This document shows positions 17,184 to 25,730 of a stretch of 64,000 bases of DNA, one piece after another. Origin of the DNA: VGSG01 sp040756375. GTDB lineage: Bacteria > Desulfobacterota > Desulfomonilia > Desulfomonilales > Desulfomonilaceae. The stretch spans positions 124,001 through 188,000 of the forward strand of contig JBFLZC010000005.1 in NCBI GenBank assembly GCA_040756375.1, read 5' to 3'. The position numbers were made by a program, and so were the translations under genes. The notes under the pieces are model-generated. The model searched no databases. It was not told the DNA's origin and saw only the letters and a list, made by a program, of their open reading frames with translations. How positions within the stretch are numbered: the stretch's first letter is position 1; each line of letters begins with the position of its first letter.

Positions 17184-17765
17184 TCAGAGCTGAAACTTCT
17201 CGATAACAGCACGGCTGGCTATTCGGATCGTTTCTATGACACCGGTTCCTGCCGTTGCCACAGCTTCCTGCACCGGTATCCCGTTCAGGCCCAAACGCGA
17301 TTCCAGTGTCCCTACGGGAAGCAAGTCTTCGAGGTCCCGCTTGTTGTACTGGAGGACGAGAGGAAACTCTTTCCAGTCTACTCCGTAGCTCGTAAGGCTT
17401 TCCTGGAGCATCTGAAAGCTCTGGATGTTCTCATTGAGCCTGTTTGGTTGTGAATCAGCCACGAATACAATGCCGTCCGCGCCATCGAGTATCAGCCGTC
17501 GACTTGCCTCGTAATAGACCTGGCCCGGAACTGTGTACATGTTGAAGCGGACGCTGTAATCGCCTATGCGACCTAGTGCGAGCGGGAAGAAATCGAAGAA
17601 CAGCGTCCTCTCCTCTTCCGTGTCCAGGACCACGATATCGCCCCTCCGCTCGGGATCGAGCGTGGAGTGAATATGGATAAGGTTGGTGGTCTTACCGCTT
17701 AAGCCTGGTCCGTAGTACACGATCTTGAATGCGAGCTCCCTTGCTTGGTAATTTATGTGCGGCAT
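17184..17765 (-). CDS. mglA: MglA-family Ras-like GTPase
   Basis: 193 residues, against 195 for Myxococcus MglA, which it matches throughout: MPHINYQARELAFKIVYYGP, P-loop GPGLSGKTTN, LFFDFFPLALG, MYTVPGQVYYEASRRLIL (switch II), GIVFVADSQ and the guanine-specificity motif YNKRDL. MglA cycles between GTP and GDP to set the leading pole and control motility. ATG 17765 was preferred because it aligns with the family start and has GAGGG upstream; a GTG at 17780 overlaps the upstream stop. It lies directly after a Roadblock gene, as mglA follows mglB in many bacteria. Confidence 0.93.
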   Translation of the reverse strand: MPHINYQARELAFKIVYYGPGLSGKTTNLIHIHSTLDPERRGDIVVLDTEEERTLFFDFFPLALGRIGDYSVRFNMYTVPGQVYYEASRRLILDGADGIVFVADSQPNRLNENIQSFQMLQESLTSYGVDWKEFPLVLQYNKRDLEDLLPVGTLESRLGLNGIPVQEAVATAGTGVIETIRIASRAVIEKFQL

Positions 17766-17776
17766 AGTCACGACCC

Positions 17777-18253
17777 TCACTTGGCCTCGAAAATCCGGTC
17801 AATCAGGTTGAGGGCGTATTCTTTGAACTGGGGCGTACCTATTTTCTCGCACGCTTGAGAGCCGGTTGCTGTGGAGAGGATCCTGTTGAGGTCTTCACCC
17901 GTGCGCCGAGCTTCATGGCGCACCAGCCCGATTCGCTGGTGATCCTCGAAGATGAGCACCATCATTTTTGAATCGTGTATGAGACTGATATGAATATGGC
18001 GGTTCTCTCCCTGCTGAAGCAGTATGGAGAACTGCCGCTCGCCAACTATTCGAGCCACCTCGCGGGTCGCTGAGAACATTCCTGCCACAAGAGCCGCCAT
18101 CGCCGTGGTATTCAGATATGACGTGTCGCCCGCTTCGCTGATAGCGACCCCTTCCTTGCTCACAAGCAACGCCGTCAACGCTCCCGATCTCTTGATGAGC
18201 TCAAGAAGCTTCTGGGCAATCGAGTTCGAGTTCTCTTCGCCAGTCCTGTTCAT
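17777..18253 (-). CDS. Roadblock/LC7 protein, candidate MglB-type regulator
   Basis: 158 residues. The Roadblock core covers about residues 10-125 (GALTALLVSKEGVAISEAGD...TTAMAALVAGMFSATREVARIVG...ILLQQGENRHIHISLIHDSKMMVLIFED), followed by a helical tail. AGGAG lies eight bases before the ATG. Its stop is 11 bases before the mglA start, making it the likely GAP or scaffold for that GTPase. Confidence 0.86.
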   Translation of the reverse strand: MNRTGEENSNSIAQKLLELIKRSGALTALLVSKEGVAISEAGDTSYLNTTAMAALVAGMFSATREVARIVGERQFSILLQQGENRHIHISLIHDSKMMVLIFEDHQRIGLVRHEARRTGEDLNRILSTATGSQACEKIGTPQFKEYALNLIDRIFEAK

Positions 18254-18296
18254 TCCTTAGCTCCTAGATTTCAGCCTGGACTGTCCGGGCTTGTGC

Positions 18297-19028
18297 TTAC
18301 TTCTTACTGGGCTTGTACGCGTCCTGGTCAGACTCATGCGCTCTCTTTCTCATCTCGTCTCGTTTCCGAGCGGCCTCAAGAAGGAGAAATTCACTCGGCT
18401 TGCTTACAGTCGCTCTTTCCGGCTCCCTCCACGGCAAATTCAGGAAGCTGCCGCCCTCGAAGTTGAGGCACCTGTATACGGCCTCTTCTCCCTCTACTTC
18501 ACCGCATACTGCATGACGGATGTGTCCCTTGTCGAAAAAGAGCAATCCCAGCGCGCCTTCCTTCGAGGTCACCTCCACCACCACCTGCCTGCCGGTCAAA
18601 ATCAGTAATTGCACGTAATCCAGGATGTCGATCTGGTCGATATTGCCGGAGAAGTCCGTGCCAGTTTGTGCGGCCGATATCATGTCGATCAAGAAATTGG
18701 GGTCCACCGGTTTTTCAAGATAGAGGATCGCGCCTTTGCTCACGCTCAGATTCCTTATCGAGGGGCCGCCAAAAGCAGTTATGACCACAACCCGGATCCG
18801 CGGACGATGGGCTCGGACCCAAGTCGTCAAGGCCAAGCCGTCCATTTGCGGCATACGGATGTCGGTGACCACAATGTCGAAAGATCTCGATTCCAGGAGG
18901 GCAATCGCCTCTGCGCCGTCACCGCAGGTGACAACAGGGAAACCGGCTCTGGTAAAGCAACGACCCAAACCCCAGGTCACGTCGTCGTCATCGTCCACCA
19001 GGAGTATTGACGGTTTCCCTTCAGTCAT
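18297..19028 (-). CDS. Response regulator: receiver plus PATAN domain
   Basis: About 243 residues. The receiver domain has the acidic cluster DDDDD, phospho-acceptor in VVTDIRMPQMDG, and the conserved Thr (VITAFGG) and Lys (LEKPVD). A PATAN/DUF4388 output follows (about 125-205: IDILDYVQLLILTGRQVVVEV...GLLFFDKGHIRHAVCG) and a charged tail. This layout matches PatA-like regulators of surface movement. ATG 19028 overlaps the end of the upstream receiver gene; a GTG at 19037 is possible. Confidence 0.87.
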   Translation of the reverse strand: MTEGKPSILLVDDDDDVTWGLGRCFTRAGFPVVTCGDGAEAIALLESRSFDIVVTDIRMPQMDGLALTTWVRAHRPRIRVVVITAFGGPSIRNLSVSKGAILYLEKPVDPNFLIDMISAAQTGTDFSGNIDQIDILDYVQLLILTGRQVVVEVTSKEGALGLLFFDKGHIRHAVCGEVEGEEAVYRCLNFEGGSFLNLPWREPERATVSKPSEFLLLEAARKRDEMRKRAHESDQDAYKPSKK

Positions 19029-19647
19029 CGGCCCCACGCCCTCGAGAAGGACAATTACGGAGCTCGCAAGAGACTTCCTTGACTATGCTGCACAGTCGAT
19101 CGACCTGCTGCGCCACAATGAGGCGAACGGCCGTCGGGTCGTCCGCTTCCGCAACCAGATCGCTTGCGAATGCTCTCAGCCCGGCCAGCAGCGCAGCCAG
19201 CCGATTCTGGAGCTGATGGCGGTTGTAGCCCGGTCGGTATGCCTGCTCGCGGCGCGGTTGCTTCACCAAAGCGTCGGTCTGCTCGCCCGCTTCTACTCGG
19301 CTCAACGCTCGCTTGACAGCTGCCACGAGCGTTACCGTCTCATACGGTTTTTCCAGGATTTCGAATGGGAGCTCCTTCCAACAAGCTGGCGGGACCATTC
19401 CGCTGGTCACTATCGCAGCCATCTTTGGTAGACGCTTGGAAAGTTTGCGCAGAAGCTCCAGACCGTTCCCGTCGGCTAGCTTGACGTCGGCAATTACCAG
19501 CGCAGGTTGATGTCTTTCCGCCGCTATGTGTGCGTCTGCACATGACTCAACAGTCACCACTTCGACGCCCGGTATATCCTCTTGAAGGTTTCGGGCCGTC
19601 ATGTACGCGAGCGTAACGTTGTCATCCACAATGAGGATCGTCTTCAT
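19021..19647 (-). CDS. Response regulator receiver with helical C-terminal domain
   Basis: 208 residues. Residues 1-120 form a receiver (ILIVDDN, VIADVKLADGNGLELL, VTSGMVPP, LEKPYE). The C-terminal ~85 residues are helical; NRHQLQNRLAALLAGLRAFA resembles the dimerisation helices of histidine kinases or a phosphotransfer bundle but no ATPase follows. It is the first gene of the locus and overlaps the next one. A candidate sigma-54 promoter lies about 210 bases upstream. Its ribosome-binding site is weak. Confidence 0.83.
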   Translation of the reverse strand: MKTILIVDDNVTLAYMTARNLQEDIPGVEVVTVESCADAHIAAERHQPALVIADVKLADGNGLELLRKLSKRLPKMAAIVTSGMVPPACWKELPFEILEKPYETVTLVAAVKRALSRVEAGEQTDALVKQPRREQAYRPGYNRHQLQNRLAALLAGLRAFASDLVAEADDPTAVRLIVAQQVDRLCSIVKEVSCELRNCPSRGRGADD

Positions 19648-19855
19648 TGTGCCCGTCGATGTTCAAGGTTTAAGCCGGCGACGCGCATTTCGATGGCCTT
19701 TCTCGACCGGGGGAGCCACTGTGCGAGCTCGGCCAGGCCGTTTCAGCGCGCCTACGCATGGCCTTCCGCTTGTGAAAAGGGGGTCTCGGCCTGCCCCTCG
19801 ATAGGCTTTGGCACCTATCACCGTGAAAAGGGATCGACCATTCGGAGACTTGAAG

Positions 19856-19871
19856 AGCAAGGCCTGTGCCA
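19856..19871 (-). promoter_or_regulatory. Sigma-54 (-24/-12) promoter of the Roadblock/MglA locus
   Basis: Read on the minus strand the site is TGGCACAGGCCTTGCT: the invariant GG and GC are ten bases apart and it fits the TGGCAC-N5-TTGC consensus. It precedes the first response-regulator gene (19647) by about 210 bases and lies in noncoding DNA. Confidence 0.78.
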
Positions 19872-19982
19872 CGGAGTTCAGACCGCGGATGGCGGTGATT
19901 ATGCATGGTGATTTCGACCTATTATGCGAATAACCGCGACAGAGGTCGCTCGGGGTGAACTATGCGCCACAGGATCGATTAA

Positions 19983-20060
19983 GCGTGGGAATCACGCATG
20001 GGCCAGGCACCGTCATGATATCAATGGGTTAGGAAATCCGAGAAGGCGTGAAAATCACGC
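19983..20060. promoter_or_regulatory. Two GCGTG-N5-CACGC enhancer-like sites
   Basis: GCGTGGGAATCACGC (19983-19997) and GCGTGAAAATCACGC (20046-20060) are inverted repeats that differ at two central bases. They start 63 bases apart (six helical turns) and are about 110-190 bases upstream of the sigma-54 promoter, as expected for activator sites. The adjacent NtrC-family gene is the natural candidate for binding them; that link is inferred. Confidence 0.68.
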
Positions 20061-20086
20061 AAGCACAAAAGCGAGACGAGTCATCT

Positions 20087-21478
20087 TCACTCATCTAGAC
20101 CGAGAGACTTCATTTGGTGGGCAAGGGCGTGGCGAGAAATGCCGAGAAGACGGGCAGCTTCTTGCTTGGCGCCGCCCGAGCGTCTTAAAGCTTCCTCTAT
20201 CAATGAACGTTTTAGATCGTCAGCAACCTCATGAATAGACTGAGTATCTGGGAAACGGGACAGGAAAGACCACTCGCTTTGGCTGCTTTCCAAGGTCAGG
20301 GAATGGACACCGATTCGGCCGTCATCTGACAGGATAAGAGCTCGTTCGAGTATGTTACGCAGTTCCCTCACATTTCCCGGCCACTTGTACCGGAGCAGGC
20401 TGTTCATAGCGGCCGGATCCACTCTTGGGACCACGGCGGTAACCCTCTCCGAAACGAGGCTCCGCAAGATCTCTTTCACGAGCACTGGGATGTCCTCTCG
20501 TCGGTCGCGCAAAGAGGGCACCGTTATTGTGAAGACGTTAAGCCGGTAGTACAGATCGGCACGAAAATGGCCCAGAATCGCTTCTTGCGCCAACATCTTG
20601 TTGGTTGCGACAATCAGGCGTGCGTCCACCGCTATTTGCGTTTCGCCTCCAACCCGGGTAAATGTCCGACTGTCGAGAAACGTGAGGAGCTTTGCCTGCA
20701 TGAGGAGGGACAAGTCGCCTATTTCGTTCAAGAAGAGCGTTCCGCCCTCGGCGAGTTCCAGGAGTCCTCTCTTTCTGCCGCGTGACCCGGTAAATGCTCC
20801 GGGTTCGTGTCCGAAGAGCTCGGATTCGGCGAGCTCCGGGGCGACAGCAGCACAATTGATAGTGAAGAAAGGGCCTTCGGACCTTCTGGAATGGTCGTGG
20901 ATGTACCGGGCCAAGTAGTCCTTTCCGCTGCCGCTCTCACCCAGAAGTAAGACGATGCTGTCAGTGGCGGCTGCTCGGCGTGCCCCAGCCAAGCAAACCT
21001 GCATGGTCCGGGAAGGATACTCAGGCACGGAACCGCGCGCGTCAGCGGCTTGCGCGGCGCCCGAGTGGGGTGCTCCTCCCGACTTGCGAAGTAGAGTGAG
21101 TTCAGCCTCTTTGATGCCCTCGCGAACCGCCGTCTCGAGAGACAGAAGTAGTTCGTCCGGTTCGAAAGGCTTGGTCAAGTAATCACATGCTCCCCGACGC
21201 ATAGCTTCCACCGCCACCTTAATCGAGCCATGCGCGGTCATAATGATGTAGCGAGCGCTGGGATAGATCTCGCGCAGTTCAGCCAGGAGGTCGGTTCCCT
21301 CTATGTCAGGGAGTTTGAGGTCTACGAGCACGATATCGGGAAGCACAGTCATAATAGCCCGACGCGCGGCGGCTCCGTCATGAACTCCGACGGTTTTATA
21401 GCCCTGACTCTTCAACAGATGTTCTAAGGATCTGACGAGCTGGACTTCATCATCTATGATCAGTACAGTTCCCGACAT
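20087..21478 (-). CDS. NtrC-family sigma-54-dependent response regulator
   Basis: 463 residues, complete three-domain plan. Receiver: phospho-acceptor Asp53 (VLVDLKLPD), MTAHGS and Lys103 (LTKPFEP). AAA+ domain: Walker A GESGSGKD (about 180-187), sigma-54 loop GAFTGS (227-232; usual GAFTGA) and NEIGD. C-terminal Fis-type helix-turn-helix (EEALRRSGGAKQEAARLLGISRHALAHQMK). It should bind paired upstream sites and activate sigma-54 promoters when phosphorylated. The divergent histidine kinase at 21768 is the likely partner, and the downstream MglA locus, with a sigma-54 promoter, the likely target. No clear ribosome-binding site is visible. Confidence 0.94.
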   Translation of the reverse strand: MSGTVLIIDDEVQLVRSLEHLLKSQGYKTVGVHDGAAARRAIMTVLPDIVLVDLKLPDIEGTDLLAELREIYPSARYIIMTAHGSIKVAVEAMRRGACDYLTKPFEPDELLLSLETAVREGIKEAELTLLRKSGGAPHSGAAQAADARGSVPEYPSRTMQVCLAGARRAAATDSIVLLLGESGSGKDYLARYIHDHSRRSEGPFFTINCAAVAPELAESELFGHEPGAFTGSRGRKRGLLELAEGGTLFLNEIGDLSLLMQAKLLTFLDSRTFTRVGGETQIAVDARLIVATNKMLAQEAILGHFRADLYYRLNVFTITVPSLRDRREDIPVLVKEILRSLVSERVTAVVPRVDPAAMNSLLRYKWPGNVRELRNILERALILSDDGRIGVHSLTLESSQSEWSFLSRFPDTQSIHEVADDLKRSLIEEALRRSGGAKQEAARLLGISRHALAHQMKSLGLDE

Positions 21479-21660
21479 GTTCTATTTGTCCATTGGCTCT
21501 CGTTCTCGAAGAAATCGGCTTCGCCCACAAGGGCGAATTGCCAAAGAATTAGAGGACATAGACCGAGAGATCAGGATGTCACTATACCCACTGGAGCCAG
21601 TTCGTCAAGGCCACTGCCCGCAGTCTTATGAACGAGCTAACATCCTGTGACCATTTCCTG

Positions 21661-21666
21661 TATAAT
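21661..21666 (+). promoter_or_regulatory. Candidate -10 element (TATAAT) for the sensor kinase
   Basis: A perfect TATAAT at 21661-21666 lies about 100 bases before the kinase GTG start. The -35 at proper distance (TAACAT) is poor, so this is a modest candidate within the divergent gap 21479-21767. Confidence 0.4.
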
Positions 21667-21767
21667 AATATGTATTCCTCAAGGGTTATCGATGCCGAGC
21701 GGTTTTATGTTAAGTTTCCCTAACAGCCGGAAAAGGATCCAACGAGCTTTGGCGGGAGCACAATCCA

Positions 21768-24314
21768 GTGAATAGGCGCCGATTACTCATACTCGATGAA
21801 AACCCTATCGAAGCAGGCGCCACCGCGGAATCGGCTCGCAAATGTGGGTACGACGCGATCGCAGTCCTCGGTGACTGGAGCCAGGCTGCCGAAAAAATTG
21901 GCGAGTCGCGGCCGGACATTATCTTGATTGGCCAGGCGATCGTGGAGCGCGAGCACGGGATCGAGACCGGCCGACTGCCCTGCGACGGGTTCGACTTGCC
22001 CGTGGTGCTGCTCCTGAAAGCATGGGATGAAACGCTTCTGCGTGGAATTGAGTGGGGTCAACCGGTAGGGTACCTCTGCAAACCGGTGACGCCGCGTGAA
22101 CTTGGAGTCGCTGTGGAGATGACGCTGCGCAATCACTCGGCGGCCAAACGAGTCTGCGAGGCCGTACAAAGGCTGGAACTGGCCCTGGAAGGGTCTCGCA
22201 TCGGTATATGGGACATGAACCTTCAAACGCGGGAGGTCTTCTACAGCCAGACGGTGGGTCGAATATTCGGCTATGAGCCGAATGAATACGAAGGAACAAT
22301 CGGAGCCTGGCAAACTAACGTCCATGCCGACGATTGCGAACACGTCCGCCAAGCATTCAAAGCGCATGTCGAGGGGAAAACGCCTCGCTACGAGTCCGAG
22401 CATCGGATTCGGACCAAGTCGGGAGAATGGCGTTGGAGCCTTGCGCGCGGCCGGGTGATCTCGTTCGACGAGAACGGTAAAGCGCTTCGGATGATCGGAA
22501 CAACTCAGGATATTACCGAAAGGAAACTGGCCCAGGAGCACCTGAAAGAAGTTCAAAAAGAACTGGTGGAGTTAGTCGAGGATCGTACCAGCGAGTTGAG
22601 CAGTGCGAAACGGGAATTGACCGATGTCATGCGGCGGTTGAGACAAGCAAATGAAAAACTTCAGTCTTATCTACGAAAATATAGGCTTTTGGTGGAAAGC
22701 GTTCAGGAAGGAATTTGCGTCGTTGAAGGAAAATTTTTCCGATTCGCAAACCCGTACGCTGCGAGCATATGCGGATACCCTGCGGAGGAGATATACAAAA
22801 AGCCTTTCGTAGAATTCATACATCCGGAAGATCGCGAGTTCGTGGTACACGAGTACCTGAACGTTCTTCGGGGCGAACCGACACGCGATACCTTAAGTTT
22901 TCGGATCATGGACTGCATGGGCAACGTCAAATGGCTCGATGTCTCGGTCGTCCGCATTTGGTGGGAAGGGAAACCCGCTGCCCTTCTGTTTGCTGTCGAC
23001 AGCACCGAGCGTCGAAATGCCGAGATAGCGGCTCGCCGCGGCGAACTCTTGCTGCGAACCGTCTTCGACAACGTAAACAGTGGGATTCTGGTGCTCGGTC
23101 CGGATCGAGCGATTCTTGCAGCCAACGACTACTGCAGATCGGTTCTCAGTATCTCCGAGGAAGACATTGGGAAAGACCTGGATGAGGTCGCCCCAGGTGC
23201 TCATACGCTGGTAGCTACAGAGCCTTCAATGGAATTTTCGGGAGCTACGCTCCGTCTCAAAGACGGGACAATCAGGACGCTCAGTTTTGCGACTCGAGTC
23301 CCTGAAGAGACCGATTACCGCATCATTGCATTCAGGGACATCACTTCCATCATGGAAGCCGACGAACGGCGGAGGCGTGCGGAGCAGCTTGCCGTCGTCG
23401 GTGAGATGGCTGCGCGTCTCAGCCACGAAATCAAGAACCCGATGACGAGCATCCTCTCAGGCCTTTATCTCTTGCAACAGCGGATAGTCCAGGGGGAGGA
23501 GGCCCAGCACATCTTGGATATGGTGGTTGAGGAAGTTCGATCTCTCAAGAGCTCCATTTCCCATGTGCTGGAAGCGGCCCGGCCTTCGGTCCTGGACGTT
23601 GGGGGCTTGTACGCAGATCAACTGGTGCTGAACGTGTATGAGGTTTATCGGTTGAATGCCCGATCCGAGGGCGTTGACCTTCGAGTGACGAGGGGGGAAG
23701 ACAACGTCTACCTGGAAGGAGACGAGCAAGCCCTGAGGCGAGCCCTGTCCAATCTGGTCCAGAACGCCCTCGAAGCGTGCAGGAGAGGAGACAGTATCGA
23801 GATCGGGTGGCAATACCTTGACGAGGGCGAGGCAGAACGCATAGCACCAGACTTTGGCGCCCCCATTGTCAAGATGTTCGTTCGGGATACGGGCCCGGGG
23901 CTCCCCGGAGACCTTACGGAATCAAACCTCTTCAGACCTTTCATTACCACCAAGGAATCCGGAACCGGGCTAGGGCTTTCGATCGCCAGGGAAATCGTGG
24001 AAGAGCAAGGCGGCGAGGTGATCGTTTCTTCCACTCCCAATTCTGGAGCGAACTTTTCGATTGTATTGCCGGCAGGAGAACGGCCAAAATGTTGGGAAAT
24101 GCGCTGCGTGGCAGGCTGCTCATTCGCAACTGCCGACGAACCTTGTTGCTCTTGCGAAGTGCAGAACGCTGAACGGAAGGTTTTCTGCTGGAACGTGCGA
24201 GGTCGAGCTCTCTGGATAGAGACTGGGATGTGGCCGAGGAAGTGCGTTACGTGTCCGGTTTTTCGGCGATCCAATTTGTCCTACTTCGTGGGAGCTGCTT
24301 GTCGGCCCGAATGA
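21768..24314 (+). CDS. Multi-PAS sensor histidine kinase with pseudo-receiver and Cys-rich tail
   Basis: 848 residues from a GTG start with GGGAG upstream. Order: receiver-like domain (about 1-125) in which the phospho-acceptor Asp position is Gly55 (PDIILIG), so it is probably a pseudo-receiver; PAS 1 (about 140-260); coiled coil; PAS 2 (about 310-420); PAS 3 (about 430-540); HisKA with RLSHEIKNP; HATPase_c with NLVQNALEA, DTGPGLP and GTGLGLSI. The tail (about 775-848) has repeated Cys-Trp and Cys-x2-Cys units (CWEMRC, CCSC, FCWNV, CVTCPVF), like the two-CW domains of Desulfobacterota, probably metal or Fe-S binding. No membrane segment, so it senses cytoplasmic signals. Divergent from the NtrC-family gene, the likely partner. 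Confidence 0.9.
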   Translation: MNRRRLLILDENPIEAGATAESARKCGYDAIAVLGDWSQAAEKIGESRPDIILIGQAIVEREHGIETGRLPCDGFDLPVVLLLKAWDETLLRGIEWGQPVGYLCKPVTPRELGVAVEMTLRNHSAAKRVCEAVQRLELALEGSRIGIWDMNLQTREVFYSQTVGRIFGYEPNEYEGTIGAWQTNVHADDCEHVRQAFKAHVEGKTPRYESEHRIRTKSGEWRWSLARGRVISFDENGKALRMIGTTQDITERKLAQEHLKEVQKELVELVEDRTSELSSAKRELTDVMRRLRQANEKLQSYLRKYRLLVESVQEGICVVEGKFFRFANPYAASICGYPAEEIYKKPFVEFIHPEDREFVVHEYLNVLRGEPTRDTLSFRIMDCMGNVKWLDVSVVRIWWEGKPAALLFAVDSTERRNAEIAARRGELLLRTVFDNVNSGILVLGPDRAILAANDYCRSVLSISEEDIGKDLDEVAPGAHTLVATEPSMEFSGATLRLKDGTIRTLSFATRVPEETDYRIIAFRDITSIMEADERRRRAEQLAVVGEMAARLSHEIKNPMTSILSGLYLLQQRIVQGEEAQHILDMVVEEVRSLKSSISHVLEAARPSVLDVGGLYADQLVLNVYEVYRLNARSEGVDLRVTRGEDNVYLEGDEQALRRALSNLVQNALEACRRGDSIEIGWQYLDEGEAERIAPDFGAPIVKMFVRDTGPGLPGDLTESNLFRPFITTKESGTGLGLSIAREIVEEQGGEVIVSSTPNSGANFSIVLPAGERPKCWEMRCVAGCSFATADEPCCSCEVQNAERKVFCWNVRGRALWIETGMWPRKCVTCPVFRRSNLSYFVGAACRPE

Positions 24315-24463
24315 GATTCGATTGCCACCGGGTCGCCGGCCTCTCCCGCGGGGGCGAGGTCCCTTTCATTCCGGCGATTTGGCTAACAGGGCCCGGAACG
24401 ACACGCCCCTTGTCGCCAGTGCGATGGCTGCCGCATATTCAAGATAGCGACTGAGGAATACCT

Positions 24464-24721
24464 ATGCAGAATCTCAGATCGAGAAGGCGCACCGCAGTCC
24501 GGCCCATGGCCAAGCAGCAAAGGAAAAGCCAGTTCCGGCAATTCCAGGCAACGGAACTGTACTGCCCAAAATGCGGTCGATCGATGCCGGTGCGCGAGCG
24601 GCTGCTTCTTGTCCTCCCGGAAGGTGACAAGTACGAATACCTGTGCGCGGCCTGCGGGACCTCAGTGGGAGACCGCATCGTTCGCGGCGAACAACAACCG
24701 CTTCTCGTCGTTCCTAGATGA
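24464..24721 (+). CDS. Small zinc-ribbon protein
   Basis: 85 residues with a basic N-terminus and two Cys pairs (CPKCGRSM and CAACGTS) about 30 residues apart, forming a zinc ribbon. GAGG lies before the ATG. Likely a nucleic-acid or protein-binding zinc protein; no specific family recognised. Confidence 0.68.
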   Translation: MQNLRSRRRTAVRPMAKQQRKSQFRQFQATELYCPKCGRSMPVRERLLLVLPEGDKYEYLCAACGTSVGDRIVRGEQQPLLVVPR

Positions 24722-24813
24722 GACAAGTGTGTCTGTTTTCGCGCCCTGGCTCCGGTTTGATTGCGTTCGCATATGCTCAGACGACTTGTTCCCGGTCTGG
24801 CTACGGATTGTCT

Positions 24814-24840
24814 GGACCGGCAGAGACGCCGGTCCCTACC
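24814..24840 (-). repeat. Dispersed palindromic repeat, copy 1
   Basis: Read on the minus strand it starts GGTAGGGACCGGCGTCTCTG and matches the two copies at 58754-58780 and 58809-58834 with few substitutions. The core CCGGCGTCTCTGCCGG is palindromic. Confidence 0.75.
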
Positions 24841-24956
24841 AAATGCCTTGCATCCCACCTGCCGGTACATGCCTTGCCCCGAGTTTCTAGGCGACCTAGG
24901 TTAAGAAAGAGCTTGATTCATCTGCTACAAAGCCGGACTAATAGAGAGGTTCCGTC

Positions 24957-25319
24957 ATGGGAAATCCCATATGCTTCTTTGAAATACCTGCGGACGACTT
25001 ACCCGCGCTCCGCAAATTCTATGAAGCGCTGTTCGGCTGGGCTTTCACGAGATTCCCCGGGCCGATGGAGTACTTCAAGATCAACACGGGGCAAGCGGAG
25101 CTGGAGGGTGGCATGATGGCTCGACAGCATCCCCATCATGTTCCAACGAACTACGTGATGGTCGAGGGAATGGACGAATTCCTCGAGAAGGCCGAAGCCC
25201 TAGGAGCCAAGGTACTTGTTCCCAAGAGTCCTGTAGAGGGAGAAGGCTGGTTCGCGATGCTCATGGATCCGCAGAACAACCCTTTCGGGCTCTGGGAGGC
25301 GGACTCGAGCGCACCGTGA
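24957..25319 (+). CDS. VOC-superfamily (glyoxalase-like) protein
   Basis: 120 residues. The pattern ICFFEIPADDLPALRKFYEALFGWAF at the start and PVEGEGWFAMLMDPQNNPFGLWE at the end is typical of single-domain vicinal-oxygen-chelate proteins. The substrate cannot be told from sequence. GAGG lies eight bases before the ATG. Probably transcribed alone. Confidence 0.85.
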   Translation: MGNPICFFEIPADDLPALRKFYEALFGWAFTRFPGPMEYFKINTGQAELEGGMMARQHPHHVPTNYVMVEGMDEFLEKAEALGAKVLVPKSPVEGEGWFAMLMDPQNNPFGLWEADSSAP

Positions 25320-25349
25320 ATTCGCTGAACGCGCAAGGAGGAGCAGGCG

Positions 25350-25538
25350 TCAACCCGCTTTGAGCCACAGGGGCAGGAGCAGTTCTTTCATTTGACGAGC
25401 ATAGGATTGGAGCCATTTTTCATCAGGGAATCGGTTTCGACCAATGGCCCTGCGGATTTCTTCCGCGAGTGGATGGTTTGGAAATTTATCGAGGAATTGC
25501 TCATAAAGTTTGGAAAATTCTTGGAAGGCCGATGCCAT
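25350..25538 (-). CDS. Small helical protein of unknown function
   Basis: 62 residues from ATG 25538, with GGAGG five bases upstream. Predicted helical and amphipathic (FSKLYEQFLDKFPNHPLAEEIRRAIG). No family recognised. It is convergent with the VOC gene. Confidence 0.6.
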   Translation of the reverse strand: MASAFQEFSKLYEQFLDKFPNHPLAEEIRRAIGRNRFPDEKWLQSYARQMKELLLPLWLKAG

Positions 25539-25674
25539 AACTGCCTCCAAAAAATTAGCATTTATTGTCTCCTGTTAGTATGAGACGCTCGATAATGAAT
25601 TAGGTTTCTCAATTTATAATTTATTATTATTGCCATTTATATTTGTCATAGATCGCGCGGAGAGTCAGGAGAAC

Positions 25675-25709
25675 AAAAAAAGAAGGACGGCACAACGGCC
25701 GTCCTTCTT
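25675..25709 (-). terminator. Rho-independent terminator of the hydrogenase operon
   Basis: AAGAAGGACGGC (25680-25691) pairs perfectly with GCCGTCCTTCTT (25698-25709). On the minus strand the stem is followed by a run of T (25675-25680), just after the large-subunit stop. Confidence 0.9.
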
Positions 25710-25730
25710 CAATCTGCGAGAGAGCGGTGT

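Larger units (their letters stand above)
19648..20086. other. Regulatory region between the NtrC-type activator and the MglA locus
   Basis: About 440 bases without a supportable gene; small open frames on both strands lack ribosome-binding sites. It holds a sigma-54-type promoter at 19856-19871 and two near-identical inverted repeats at 19983-19997 and 20046-20060, both oriented for the minus-strand locus. Confidence 0.75.

Noticed and set aside
19582..20238. Small plus-strand frames in the sigma-54 control region
   Set aside because: They lack start signals and cover the promoter and inverted repeats.
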